DNA of 64,000 nt from Blastocystis hominis (lineage: Eukaryota; Sar; Bigyra; Opalinata; Blastocystidae). The notes beneath the pieces were generated by a model, which was not told where the DNA came from, did no database searches, and saw nothing but the letters and a program-made list of their open reading frames with translations. The stretch is taken from NCBI RefSeq assembly GCF_000151665.1, contig NW_013171836.1, positions 38,680 through 102,679 on the forward strand. The letters run 5' to 3'. Below are positions 8,389 to 23,128 of the stretch, in pieces (position 1 is the first letter of the stretch; each line of letters starts with the position of its first letter). The position numbers were made by a program, and so were the translations under genes.

Positions 8389-8439
8389 ATCACATCCATG
8401 GATACCATGGCCTACAATGGAAGTCAGGTTAACATTGCA

Positions 8440-8686
8440 GAAATTTGCCGAAATTGGCAGCCATGGGTTTCCGCGCGTTTCTTGTTATGGACAATACGGT
8501 AGCCAGGCAGGCAATGGCAGAAAATGGCCGGAAATGGGTTGCCGCGGTTATTTGGTAGGAAATGGATTTCCGCGTGTTTCCCGTCATGGCCATCGAGGTG
8601 ACCAGGTAGGAAATGGCCGAAAATAACAAAAAACGGGTTGCCGCGGTTATTTGGTAGGAAATGGATTTCCGCGTGTTTCCCGTCAT
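8440..8686. repeat. Tandem ~99-bp repeats at the edge of the viral segment
   Basis: A 52-bp block is perfectly repeated at 8536-8587 and 8635-8686 (99-bp period). A diverged third copy starts around 8440-8500. Units contain the words AAATGG and TTCCGCG several times. The array lies between the first viral gene (start 8310) and AT-rich host-like DNA, so it may mark the element's upstream regulatory region or its junction. No terminal inverted repeat can be tested because the other end is outside the window. Confidence 0.8.
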
Positions 8687-9076
8687 TCCCCTACTACTAG
8701 TATATCTACAGTCTACTCCATTCTATTGTTGGCAAATATACTATGATTCACATAAAGCACTTAGTAGCTTGTCTTTTCTTCTTTTTATGATTCCTTTCTT
8801 TTCTATTCGCGATTCTATCACATGAAATTACTTCTGAACGCTAATTATTGATTATACTACCTTGGTGTTACATAGAACAATGAGATTACAAATTAAGCTG
8901 TTGTGCATTCTTCTGTTTGACTTTGCACTAATTTATCGCATTGCTAGTATACTTTTCACGCGAACTTTCTTATATAACAACAGTTAATATACCAAGTCCG
9001 CAATTTGGAAGTCAATTTCAAATTGTTTGTTATTAACAAACTAGAAACAAATGGAACTTCGGTCCTGTTTCAATTA

Positions 9077-9530
9077 TTACGGAGAAGAAGCTTCAGTTGG
9101 ATGGAAGATATTGTACCGATTCTGGATAGCCTCTACAAAAGCCGGGTTTTCTACAATGACGATAGAATAATAACGATTACCTGAGAACTCGCCACTAACC
9201 TCGGAAGCATCCATGAATGACTGATTTGTTTCCGCCTGATTGACAATTTTCAACGACGCCTTAGGTATACCTATACTAAAAATAGTTGTAGTTAGAATAT
9301 ACCATATAAGAAGATATTTGTAGTCGTAACGAAGTTGTTAAGTCTGCATCTGAAAATGGTGAGTTTGGGCAGAGCTATTTGATTATTTACCATTTCAATG
9401 ATAATTACAAACTAATTTCAAATTAACAGATGTGCTCGCAGTAACAGCTTGACCACGCAAAGCATTGGCAGAAAGATCAACAGTCTGTAACTGAAAATAA
9501 CCTTTTGGTATTGAAAATGATCATAGCTTT
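9077..9530 (-). pseudogene. 3' fragment of a BspA-like leucine-rich-repeat gene
   Basis: Reading leftward, three coding blocks join cleanly through a 34-nt intron (9375-9408) and a 32-nt intron (9271-9302), ending in TAA at 9077. The product contains Leu-Gln-Thr-Val-Asp-Leu followed by x-Leu-Pro-Lys-Leu and x-Ile-Pro-Lys repeats, the same pattern as the gene at 62.1-63.9 kb. Both introns are phase 1 and fall just before the x-(Leu/Ile)-Pro of a repeat, again as in that gene. I could not find upstream exons or a start codon, so it is probably a 5'-truncated copy. It lies in very AT-rich DNA next to the viral segment. Confidence 0.5.
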
Positions 9531-9540
9531 TTTCAAATAA

Positions 9541-10824
9541 TATATCAATTGTCAATTGAATTGTGTGACTATTTATCTTCATATTTCAAAAACTAGGAAA
9601 TGTGAAATCTAATAACAAACTATCAATTGTAATACTCTTATAATTATACTTTCAATCAGAGATAATAGATAAGAGTTCTACAATTTATCCATTTTCAAGT
9701 TGTACCAAAATAGTATACTTACTGAGAGTAGATCGGCCACTGTATATAGAAATATTTCGCTTACTAATGATAAAATCTATTTATTCATGTATTATAATAA
9801 TATGCAATACAGAGCATCGCTTTCGATACTTTGCTCTAGGAATCACAGCCACCATCTGATTATAACAGTTCTTCTTATCTATATTTCTTCCAAATTGATT
9901 TTGACTTGTGAGTTTGCATTTATTCTTAATTTGCTATTGGTTCTGTCTATTCTATTAGATGAATTGACATATATGATTCAAAAAACAGACTATAATATAC
10001 CCTTTTTAGGCTTGTTATTTGTAACCTTCCCCAGAGAATGGGTACATCAGTTTTATACAATTTACATTACGATCACTCTCTTGTAATAAAGTCAGCAAGA
10101 AGTTCGCATCTAATCATCGTCGTTTTTTGATTTATTTTTGTTTAAATATGATAATTAGCGTATTGATTTCATTTCTGTGACATACTTTGGTATATCGCAA
10201 AGATAATTCTATGCCATAGAGTAGTTTTCAGCATTTCTATTCTAGTAATTACAATTTCGTGATCACATCAATTCCCTTGCTGTTTTGCGATGGTTTGTTT
10301 ATTCCTAGGAATACTAAGGTGCATTTCAATCTGTAATCCACATGAACTCCTCTTATCTGCCTTTCACTCAGAGTTTGTTCTATATATTATCCATGCGATG
10401 AATATCATTTCCTACTTGATTTTGATTTTCATTATCCTTATCTTAACCCTGAATCTACTATTTCTCTACATATTGAAATGATTTGTTCCAGTTTATTATC
10501 ATCAATGACTATTTTACTCTTGTCAAATAGCCGTTATTTCTTACAGATTACAAATGCACTCTTTAGTATTTCCTGTGCGGATTTCCTAAACATGGATGAT
10601 CTCTCTGCATATCGTGGAATGAAGAGTTCGATTCTTTTCCTGTACAATAGTTCTTTTTTAGATACGCTTTTTTATTTGTAATCAAGTTGCCTTGTATTAG
10701 TGGTTCTCGTTTCCTCATTATTATTTCTTGTCCCTATTTCATATATTATAAAATAGGGATTAGGGTACAAACCGAATATATGATATCTATTCTATCATTT
10801 TTCACATTATTTTTGTATTTTAGA
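9541..10824. other. AT-rich intergenic DNA, no supported gene
   Basis: I see long AT-rich runs and several short forward frames (e.g. 9700-10086, 10290-10481, 10478-10681) whose products are almost all Ile, Leu, Phe, Tyr and Ser. This is what random AT-rich DNA gives, and no intron pattern or family motif supports them. The region presumably holds the promoter of the surface-protein gene at 10825. Confidence 0.6.
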
Positions 10825-13800
10825 ATGAAATCTCTATTATTCGTAAGTACTCTATGTATGTCATCGTATCACTACTTACTCTTAGTCTTACTTGTGTATT
10901 GTGACTTAACTTGTTCTTCTGGAGAAACTTATGTCAAGTTTGTGAAAAAGTGTGGCGATAGCAGTGCAATTGAGGAATCTTTCAAAGTATATGATGGATC
11001 GACTCTATTGTATACTGGAGCCAACTTTGCCAACAGGGAAACACGAACGATTGAGCAATGCTTAACCTCTTTCGTCAATAATCAATTCACTGTTGAGCTG
11101 ATCGACTCATATGGCGATTCGTGGTATACTGGATCCTATCTGACTATATTGGGGAAGTCTGGAAATGTAGTTTTCAAAAATATGATGACAGATAATAACC
11201 AAGAATCTTTTCCCTTTTCTCTCTATTATGGAATTGAGCAAGATTCCACTTGGAAGATGACTTCCGGCGTTGCTTCTGCTGGATGGACTGAGTACTCGTT
11301 TTCTGACAGCACTTGGACGGATGTTACTCTTGGTTCTGAGACTACAGTTGAATCTGGTACTCAATATTTCCGCAAGCAGTTCGTGGGTCTTTCAGATATG
11401 GCTGCTTATGATGTGCGGCTGCACTACAAGGCTGGAGTGATTGCCTATATCAATGGAATTGAGGTCTACCGCGACAATCTGCCTGATGGAGCTGTTTCTT
11501 CGACCACTGCTGCGACTGGAGAATATTCTGAGATTGCCTATCGTGGATTCATCCGTCCTGGCTCTGAAGTGGCTTCACAACAATCGATTCTGGCTGTGGA
11601 GCTCCATTTCAATTCTACACAAACTATTGTGGACTTCAATGCCTATCTTGCTATTCTGGCTACCTCTACTACTGAAGGCAATTGTTTTATTTATGCTGAA
11701 TCTACTTATGTGACTTCGAACGGTGGCTCAAGTGTTACCAATATCTTTGATTTCGTTAAGTCAAGTTATTATCAGGCTAGCTCTTCATCCCTTCCTGCTA
11801 CTGTAACCTACTCCTTTGAAGGACCAAGACCCTACATTAACTCCCTCCGTGTTTGGCCTTATACGTCTATTACATCTGCTCCTAGCACATTCTCTTGGCA
11901 AGGATCGAATGATAATTCGCAATGGACAACTGTGTTTACTGTATCTGATGCTACTTATGAAACCAAGGTTTACCAAATCTTTGGTGGTTATTTCTATGCT
12001 TCGCTTTACCCGCACTATCGTCTCAATATTGTTAGTAGCAGTGGTACTAATTATGTTTATGCATATGAAGTCCAACCCTTGATTTGCTCTACATCCATTC
12101 CAACCTCTATCACATTCACTCCTGACTCATACACCTTCTTGGCATCATTTGAAATGGTGTATGTCCAGCCTGATATTTCCGAGTTTACTTCATGTTCAGC
12201 TCAGAACCTTCCTGAGGGTCTTTCAATTGATTCTGTTACTTGTGTGATTTCTGGAGTTGCGGACACGGCTGTTTCTGATTTGACGATCACTGTTACTTCT
12301 GTTATGAATAACAATACATACACTGGATCGTTTACTCTTAATATCCAGGAATGTTCTGGTACAGTACTGAACATTCTACGTACCTATGGATCCAATGCTG
12401 CTAAGGAGAGTTTCGAAATTAAGGATACTTCAACCCAGCAAACAATCATATCTGTTGCTGCCAACTCTGGTCAGGTTAGTAATGAAGATTGGACCCATGT
12501 TGTTTGCGTTACTGGATCAAAGTATGCAGTTACTGTAGGATCCGAAAACAGTTATTGGAGCGCTGCTTCCTTTCTGTATGTCCGTGCTATTCTCTATGGT
12601 GATGAAATGGAAACGATTCTTCGTATGAGATATGATTCGAGAGTCGGTTTCCCTTCATCTCGTACGTTTAATGCTCAGTATTCCATTCTTCCCCATTCCA
12701 ACTGGTATTACAAGCATGGAGAAGTTCCTACTGATTGGTATTCATCAACTTCCACTACTGGATGGACTGAGGGAAATACCAGCAACTTTCCCGACTCTAC
12801 CAACCAGATCCAGCTGTACAAGAAGACATTCACTGTTGCGGACATCAACAACATTGCTGGATTCGTTCTTTCCATCAAGTACAAGTATGGATGCATTGTC
12901 TATCTGAATGGACATGAAGCGTTCAGAAAGGGATTGACGGATACAACGATCAGCACTTCGAGTTATGCTGACAACATTTACACGGATACTCTCTTTCACC
13001 AGATTTCTCTTCCCATCAAGACGGTTCAAGTTGGAGAGATCACTGCTGTGAACTACATCCAACAGGGATCGAATACTATCGCCATTGGACTCGTTGCTGC
13101 CAATGCAAACCAGAAGGAAGCGATCTTCGATGGTGCCATTCGATTGATGGGCGACACGACCACATCTCGTGTCTTTGACTACACTGTTACCTACAGTGGA
13201 TTGGATGGAGATGTATCTGAATGTTTTGAGCAATACTATGCATATGAAGTCGAGCCATCATCATACACGACTAATTATTTGAATATTGCGTTCAACAACG
13301 ATCGTCAAGAATGGATCAACTCTGTGACTATCAAGGCATACTACAGACAGATTAGAGCACAGCCTCGTGAGTTTGTACTAAAGGCTCGAAGTGGAAATGA
13401 TGCATGGACCACGTTGACAACCGTGACTGAGCTTACTTGGTCTCAAGTTGGTCAGGCTCAAATCATCTATTTCCAGAATAATAAGGCATACAACGAATAT
13501 CGTTTTGAAAATATAGCCACAGGTGATTTCCTACAAGAATACTGGAAGTTCAATACCTTGGATATGAGTTCAGTGTACACAACGATGACCATTCCTGAAC
13601 TTGTCTATGATGATATTACCATTTTCAAGGATATTGAGATGGGAGAAGTCTATCCGAACTCTCCGTATTACTACAATTTCCAGATCAGCCCCAGTCTTCC
13701 TGCTGGAATTTCTCTTGACCCGAACACAGGCATGATTTCTGGAACTGCTACCGCTCCAAAGATATCTACAACCTATACCATCACTGCCAGCAAACTTAGT

Positions 13801-15782
13801 GGAGGTACTTCCTCTGTTTCTTTTTCGCTTTCTGTTGAAGTTTGCACTGGGAGCCAATCATTGATTACTTTAGTGGCTCGCACTGATAGCTGGCCAGGCG
13901 AAGGTTCTTACAAGGTCTATCAGGGAATTGGTACAAGTGGAACTGTTGTCGCTTCTATAGATAGTTTTATTACTGGTAGTAGCTTGAATTATGGAGATTT
14001 CTGTCTGGAGAATGATATCTACACTATTCAATTACTTGATTCTGGAGGGGATGGCTGGTTTAATCCTGCTGGGTATTATCTGACCGTGGATATGGGTGCA
14101 ATGATTTTTGAAATGGGACAGCTCCCTGCGAACACTCATTCCGTAAGCACAATGTTTTCTTCATATCTTCCGTTCCAGATTGAGTATACCGAATGGAAGG
14201 TCAACTATGATTGGGTGGAGAATTGGAATACTGTTGACTTTGATGACTCTGATTGGGAATCTAAGAAGGCGAGTCTGATTGGAACGAATAGTAAAATAAC
14301 CACCTACATTCGTAAAGAAGTAAACATTCCAGATATTGGCAACTACCATGTGCTCAATATTCGTGTGAAATACACTGGAGGTGTTGTTGCTTACTTTAAT
14401 GGATTCAAAGTGGCTCGTTTTAATATGGGGGAAATCTTCGATTCGGAGACGATGTCATTTACCCTCCATGATGAAAAGGTATTCTCCATGTTCCACATAA
14501 TTATGACGAATGTTGCTGGAAGAACGGGAAAGAACATGATGGCTTTTGAAATTCATCGTCCTATGGATCAGTCATCGTCAAATCCGATAGTGTTCGATGC
14601 TACCGGAGTGTTTGGAGTGAATGAGTGTTCGATTGTTGTGGACACTTACTCATCAATCGATGGTTCGGAGGTTGATATGTGCTCTATTGAAGAACTATTT
14701 GATTTGAATCCCACAACTTACGGATATCAGACAAACGTTATGGGAACCTATCTGGAATGGGCGGTGGAAAACTTGGAAGGAACCAAGTTCAATAGTTTTG
14801 CTATGCAAACCGTTTATTCTCGTAGTGAGTATGGATTCTCTCTCTATGGTCGCAGAAATACATTTGACGATTATATCACAGCAGTTGAGACGGTTGATCA
14901 GACTACTCAGGCACTAAGGCGCAATGCTTGGTCTGCTCCTGTGGGTACTATTGGATTCAAGCAGCTTCGATTTGAAGTGGATGTCGCTGCATCAAACATA
15001 GTCTATGTGAGTTCCTACATGCTTCAGTACTGTAAAGTGAGTGGAAGTGGATCATGTCCTGGTGTTGATGAATACCCTTCTGTGGGAGAAGGAGAGATTT
15101 CACCTGGCAATTGCGAAAAGGGATATCGAGGCTATTCTTATCGTACTTGTTCCAATGGTCAATTGGGAGAGATTGACTACAGACATTGCATTCAGCTCGA
15201 ACCTAAAAATCTGACATATGAGCACAATGAATACAACCTGACATTAGATATTACGATATCCATTGCTCCACCTGCATATGAGAATGTTAGTGAAGAGTTT
15301 TATTTGGCCGAAAATAACCATCTGCCTCTTGGGCTTACGCTAAACCCGATATCTGGAGAGATTGTTGGAACTCCGGTAATGGATATCGGAAAGTCAAATT
15401 GTACAATCTTTGGAAAGAATCAAGTGGGTATTGTGTCTACGACACTCCTATTCAATGTCCAAAGAGGAAGGTGTGAAGAAGATGGCCACTTCCCAATGAC
15501 TTATGTTGGAAAAGTGGCTGTTTATGAATGCGCATCGGATGGTCTTTATATTGGAACACAGAAAAGGCCTGCAAGCTTGGCGAAACGGGTGGCGAATGGC
15601 AAAGAACGAGTGGGTTCTGTATTTCGATTATTTTCTTAATTGTACTGGTAGTAGTAGTTGTTGTGATTATTGTGGTTATTGCGCTTATTATAGTTTATGT
15701 GAAGAGAAGTAAAAAACAGCAAAATACCAAAAGAAAATCTGTTTCTAAAAAGGGAAGTGTGAAAAAGGATATGAATGTCTAA
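10825..15782 (+). CDS. Large type I membrane surface protein with He_PIG-like domains (one apparent frameshift)
   Basis: Translation most likely starts at the ATG at 10825, since it opens a signal peptide (hydrophobic run ending near Thr-Cys-Ser-Ser); the frame is open further upstream. About 1,600 extracellular residues follow, with three rounds of a module: a cysteine-bounded segment with Asp-Ser-x-Gly-Asp-x-Trp, then a jelly-roll-like part with Tyr-x-Asn-Gly. Putative Ig (He_PIG) segments read Leu-Pro-Ala-Gly-Ile-Ser-Leu-Asp-Pro-x-Thr-Gly. Cysteine-rich sushi-like ends follow. The first frame stops at 15639. The transmembrane helix and Lys-rich tail are in the +1 frame (to 15782), so one base seems missing near 15570 (AAAAGGCC). 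A sequencing error, a real frameshift or an unusually short 20-nt intron could explain it. Likely an adhesin or receptor; ligand unknown. Confidence 0.7.
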
Positions 15783-16633
15783 ATGGAATTGAAAATCCCA
15801 ATTAAAAGACAGTGATTATTTCGAAAAAAGGAATAACTATGTAAAGCAAAATATGCCTATATGTTAGTTAACTTCAAAAAGCAACACTTCCTAATTACAA
15901 GAAACTAAACTGAGTAAAGCAAACACGTTTTTAGTTTGATCATGTCTGAAATGCATATCACTCCGTTCATTTTGTATAGAATCATCAAATTGGAACGTAG
16001 CATACACCTAGCCAAACACATTTTTTTCTAGTTTGAAACTGGTTCGTACGTAGACTCCACAAAAAGACCAAAGTTGTTCCAGCTCGCTTTCATAGGTTAA
16101 ATCTGTATAGTTCGTAATAATAATGGTATTTTAAAATATATGTTGTTGTCTTATATATCTGACACTCTCTTCTTTGATCAACTTTTCTGTAGATATGTCT
16201 TACAACGAATATTTACGATTCAATAATAATACCACACGGTAATATTTCATAGCTATCCGTAAGGAACCAAAAACCGTGTATTACTTACACATTCTGATTC
16301 GATCGATTTACTTAACTGCCGAAAGTCTATATATATATATATATATCTTTATCCTTACTTTCATAAAGAATTAGCACATAGGGACAAGAAACAAATTCTT
16401 TACTCTGATCGAATGTTTCTCTTTCCATTAAGCCTCACGATTTACTGTACGAAATTTAGAATGAAAAAATAGAATTACAGCAATTTCTTTCAAAGATTTC
16501 CATAAAAGATTGAAAATGCTCTATTTCCGGATTTCCAAAAGTTATGGGTATATTTGCAACATATACAATACACTTAATTGTTGTTTTATTTTCTATTCCA
16601 TAGTCATTTTTTCTATTTCCTACATTGTAAAAA
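15783..16633. other. AT-rich intergenic DNA
   Basis: No coding signal was found on either strand. An (AT)n microsatellite lies near 16330-16347. The stretch separates two same-strand genes. Confidence 0.6.
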
Positions 16634-18062
16634 ATGGCCAATTATTATTCTACTCATGAGTTACCTATTTTCTGGATCATTTTTCTGGTTTTCGCAATTG
16701 TATTCAATGTATATTGTAGTAATAAATTTGTATATAATATATTTTGCGGTACTAACTCTATTTCTACCTATTCTACAAAAGATCGCTTTCAAAGCACTTC
16801 TGTGCATTTCTCGACTTCTCAGCAAGAGGTTATGAGACTTAAATTGTATCCGAGCTTGTCTTTTCTAAAATCATCGAAAGTGCTCAATTCTAACAGCCAC
16901 TATTTTTCCAACAGTGACTCGTCTCTGATTCTATCAGAAAATTCTATTAAAAGACCCAGACTTGTGGTAGATCTAAAGTTTGCTGAGAGATTGAGGAACA
17001 GTCAGAAGAATGATAGTCTCCCTTTGGTAAATGATATTATTGTTACGGAGCAAAAGCGTTCCTGGGTTGTATATGTTATTATCAATAGTCTAAACGCACT
17101 TCCCTCCTATAGAGGGATTACGAACATGAATGTGGATCTGATTTATGGCAACCGTGTGTATCATAATAAGTTCAAAGTTATGAAAGAGCACCAAATTAGA
17201 CTCCTAAAATATGTTGTCAGTGATCTTCCTTCGTTTGGTACCTTTACGTTAGTTGATCATGCAACATCATGGGAATACGATTCTCTTCCATTCCGTGTAG
17301 TTCCTTATCAACCTAAAAGAAGAATGGCAATTTGTACTTATATTTCTTCGTACAATACTGTGAACGAAATACGATTCTTTTTGGCCTATTATTTAGTCCA
17401 AAAGGTGGATACCATCATTTTCTATTGTCCTGATAATTATGATTATTTCTCTAGACTACTGAAGAAAGAAATTGAGAGTGGATATGTTATTTTATACAAT
17501 TATCCATGGCCGTTATCGAATGATTTTGGTGTCATACAAAACTCCCTGCAAATCAGCCAAGTAAATAGCTGTTACTATAGACATCGAAGCTTTTATCAAT
17601 ATATTATATCCATAGATATGGATGAATATTTGTATAGCGAGCTTCTTCCATATGACTTATATAATGCGATCGTAAACAGCTTTAGGTTTCACCCTCCAAA
17701 GGATGATATTGCTGTAGAGTTATATTTTTGTTTATTTAGTGTAGGTTCAATCGTACTTGTATACGGGGGGTACAAATCGTGAGTATTCGTTAGGGAACGG
17801 GACCCTATTCAATGATTTTAATAAACGAATGGATAACAATTTGGTATCTGGAAGACCGAAACAAGTCATTCACACAAGTAATGAAGGATGGTTTTCGATT
17901 CATTGGTGCTATCGATGTGCAGTTACTTTTGATATTCCGCCAAACTTTCTTCGGATTGCTCATTTCAGGGCGGAAATCCCCCTGAATGATACGCTCACTG
18001 TGACGCACACGCTTGAGCAATACACACCAAAAATCAAGCAGTATTTGGCCAAAATTGTGTAG
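16634..18062 (+). CDS. GT92-like glycosyltransferase, type II membrane protein (frame break at a G run)
   Basis: The N-terminus has a single hydrophobic anchor (residues ~12-28), as in Golgi glycosyltransferases. The central part matches the GT92/DUF23 pattern: Cys-Thr-Tyr-Ile-Ser-Ser-Tyr-Asn, a Glu-Ile-Arg-Phe-Phe helix, Val-Asp-Thr-Ile-Ile-Phe-Tyr, and the metal-binding-type Ile-Asp-Met-Asp-Glu-Tyr. The first frame ends at 17782. The family's C-terminal part (Pro-Lys-Gln-Val-Ile-His and a final helix) continues in the other frame to 18062. The switch is at GGGGGG (17764-17769); five G would restore one frame, so a homopolymer error or a real frameshift is likely. A 55-nt intron is another option but too long for this genome. 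A TTTGTTTGTC motif follows the stop. Confidence 0.7.
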
Positions 18063-18885
18063 AGGTACATTTGTTTGTCATCGCTGTGTCGACTGGGGCT
18101 TTTGCTATATTCTGTTTTGTTTCTATCTGAGATCTTTTGATATTAATTGTAACGTGCATATTTGTACACTCTAATGCTGTTTTCTTTTAGACTCTTTGAA
18201 ATTCTCTTATTGGTGAGCATCTAGAAATCACACTCTGAAAGGTTCGTCACATTGTATCCGTATGATGTATAGTTAGTGTTATAACGGATACCTTCAAAAG
18301 AGAAATGTGGTTTTGCTTCATGCACCGTCCTTATTATAACTTGGGTCTTCCAAGTGATATGTGCATCTGGGTACTAGCAATCATGTGAATCTAGCTCACA
18401 ACAATTCGTTGTGTGAATCGATAAATTGTTTTTCTTGTTTGAAAGTCAAACTGTGCTTTTCTTACACTAAATTATCGATAATGGTTATATTTCTCTGTAG
18501 CATACCTCTTACAATAACAAGGATATATTCATTTTTATATTACACACTCTCTGCATTCCGTGTCTTTCACCGATTCATTGCCGAGCCATTCAGGCAGGTG
18601 CTGAAGACAATTATGCCATTTTCTTCTCTCAAAAGGAGTGACTTGGTGCAATCCTTCGAGATCTTCCCTTCTAAGATTGATTTCCGCTTTTATACAATCC
18701 AGTGATCTTCCATATACTTGTAAAATGATTCAAACAGAGAATAGTATGTGTATTTGATATGTTTCTTAGTAATCAAGGAACCACTCAACACATCCACTTT
18801 TACCAATTATTGTTTTACTATGCAAAACGATACTGATTTTAAGGTACGCTGGTTGGAGAGATTGTATCACCGATAGGTAGCAGAT
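18063..18885. other. Intergenic region with a weak coding-like patch
   Basis: Between 18541 and 18710 both strands are open for ~55 codons with protein-like composition. The minus-strand reading ends in a Cys-Arg-Glu-Cys. No start, intron or family supports either reading. It may be a relic exon or chance. The rest is AT-rich and presumably contains the promoter of the next gene. Confidence 0.35.
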
Positions 18886-20298
18886 ATGTCTCTTGCTGAA
18901 TGGGGCCGAAAGGATCTCACCCTTTCAGAGTACGAGATGCCTGGCTTGATGGCTTGTCGCGAGAAATATGCGGGAAGACTGGAAGGGGCTAGAATTAGTG
19001 GTTCCTTGCACATGACGGTTCAGACAGCTGTGCTCATTGAGACACTGAAGGCTTGCGGAGCTAAACTGCGATGGTGTTCTTGCAACATCTTTTCTACTCA
19101 GGATCATGCTGCTGCTGCGATTGCTGCTGCGAAGTCTGCTGCGGTTTATGCCTGGAAAGGAGAGACCTTGAGCGAGTATTGGGAGTGCACCTTGAAGGCT
19201 GTTTGTTGGCCTTGTGAAGATGGTTCTGTGTGTGGTCCTGATCTTATTGTGGATGACGGAGGCGATATGACTCTGATGATTCATGAAGGTGCTAAGTGGG
19301 AGGCTCTCTACGAAAAAGATGGAACTCTGCCTGATCCTGATGCTGTTGAGGGAGAGGACTTTAAGTGCCTCCTGGCTCTTCTCCGTCGTGAGATTCCTAA
19401 GAATTGCCATCTCTGGAGATCAATTGCTGCCAAGTGTCTTGGTGTGTCGGAGGAGACAACAACGGGCGTTTTGCGATTGTACCAAATGGAGAAGGAGCAC
19501 TCTTTGCTGTTCCCCGCTATTAATGTGAATGACAGCGTGACAAAGTCCAAGTTCGACAATATTTATGGCTGCCGACACTCTCTTCCTGATGGAATTATGC
19601 GTGCCACCGATGTTATGATCGCTGGTAAGCGAGTTTTGGTGTGCGGTTATGGTGATGTGGGTAAGGGTTGTGCGGAAGCCATGGTCGCTGCGGGAGCTAT
19701 TGTGTGTGTGACTGAAGTGGATCCGATTTGTGCCCTTCAGGCGTACATGCATGGCATTCGTGTTGTGCGCTTGGCTTCGGTTGTGGACGAAATCGATATC
19801 TTTGTGACTTGCACTGGAAACAAGAAGATTATTATGGCTGAGGATATGAAGAGAATGAAGAACAACGCCATCGTCTGCAACATTGGTCATTTCGATAATG
19901 AGATTGATATGGCGGGACTCTATGCCATGAAAGACGTGAAGAGAGAAAACATTAAGCCTCAGGTTGATCGTTTCGTGTTCCCTGATGGTCATGGTGTGAT
20001 TGTGCTTGCGGAGGGCCGACTGGTGAATCTTGGTTGTGCTACTGGACATCCTAGTTTTGTGATGAGCAATTCATTCACGAATCAGGTTCTTGCCCAGATC
20101 TCTCTCTGGGACAACCAGAAGACTCAGCAATACGAGCGTGGCCATCTGTATACTCTTCCGAAGGAGCTGGATGAGATGGTAGCTCGTTTGCATTTGGAGA
20201 AGCTTGGATGTGAGCTCACCGAGTTGACTCAGGAGCAGGCTGATTACATTGGTGTGCCGATTCAGGGTCCTTACAAGGGAGACAACTATCGTTATTAA
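18886..20298 (+). CDS. SAHH: Adenosylhomocysteinase
   Basis: The enzyme reversibly hydrolyses S-adenosylhomocysteine to adenosine and homocysteine, keeping methyltransferases free of product inhibition; it is cytosolic and NAD-dependent. The 470-residue frame is intronless and complete. It shows [10 protein letters not shown] near the N-terminus, Asn-Ile-Phe-Ser-Thr-Gln-Asp-His, Glu-Glu-Thr-Thr-Thr-Gly, the substrate-site [10 protein letters not shown], the NAD loop GYGDVGKG (residue ~254) and the C-terminal Tyr-Arg-Tyr. An insertion of ~40 residues after residue 140 is the type found in plants, bacteria and many protists. The stop is followed 3 nt later by TGTTTGTT (20302), so polyadenylation may occur inside the stop codon. 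Confidence 0.97.
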   Translation: MSLAEWGRKDLTLSEYEMPGLMACREKYAGRLEGARISGSLHMTVQTAVLIETLKACGAKLRWCSCNIFSTQDHAAAAIAAAKSAAVYAWKGETLSEYWECTLKAVCWPCEDGSVCGPDLIVDDGGDMTLMIHEGAKWEALYEKDGTLPDPDAVEGEDFKCLLALLRREIPKNCHLWRSIAAKCLGVSEETTTGVLRLYQMEKEHSLLFPAINVNDSVTKSKFDNIYGCRHSLPDGIMRATDVMIAGKRVLVCGYGDVGKGCAEAMVAAGAIVCVTEVDPICALQAYMHGIRVVRLASVVDEIDIFVTCTGNKKIIMAEDMKRMKNNAIVCNIGHFDNEIDMAGLYAMKDVKRENIKPQVDRFVFPDGHGVIVLAEGRLVNLGCATGHPSFVMSNSFTNQVLAQISLWDNQKTQQYERGHLYTLPKELDEMVARLHLEKLGCELTELTQEQADYIGVPIQGPYKGDNYRY

Positions 20299-20301
20299 AT
20301 G

Positions 20302-20309
20302 TGTTTGTT
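20302..20309 (+). terminator. TGTTTGTT 3'-end motif of adenosylhomocysteinase
   Basis: An exact TGTTTGTT lies 3 nt after the TAA. It is placed as in Blastocystis, where this element directs cleavage a few bases upstream. Confidence 0.8.
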
Positions 20310-20646
20310 TTAGACAGTGAGTGGAATGTTTTTATGTGGGAAGCCGTATTTTCTGTGAGTATGTGATCATCATAATATTGCTATTACTATTTTGGGATTG
20401 ATTCTTGTGGTTGGAATAAAGTATTATCAAGTCTTTTGTGTGTTGGAGACAGGTAGTATCATGTATTTCCAAGCAATATCATCTCTCCCCACCATCCTAT
20501 GACATTCCTTCCATCAATATCCATCTATTACCTTCCATGAATCCATCGATCCACAAACTATTACCAATCCTCTACACAAATCTTTACTCTTCTTCCATTT
20601 ACACACACACACATTTATAGATAAAATAATTATCAAACAAAAATCT
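20310..20646. other. Intergenic spacer between convergent genes
   Basis: The stretch holds low-complexity pyrimidine-rich sequence and an (AC)n run near 20603. I see no gene. Confidence 0.6.

Positions 20647-23128
<2,482 letters not shown>

Noticed and set aside
9024-9031. TGTTTGTT on the plus strand near the leucine-rich-repeat fragment
   Set aside because: No plus-strand gene ends near it; it is probably chance in AT-rich DNA.
9700-10681. Forward frames that could encode small hydrophobic membrane proteins
   Set aside because: Composition equals that expected from AT-rich random DNA and there is no intron, motif or 3'-end element with the right placement.
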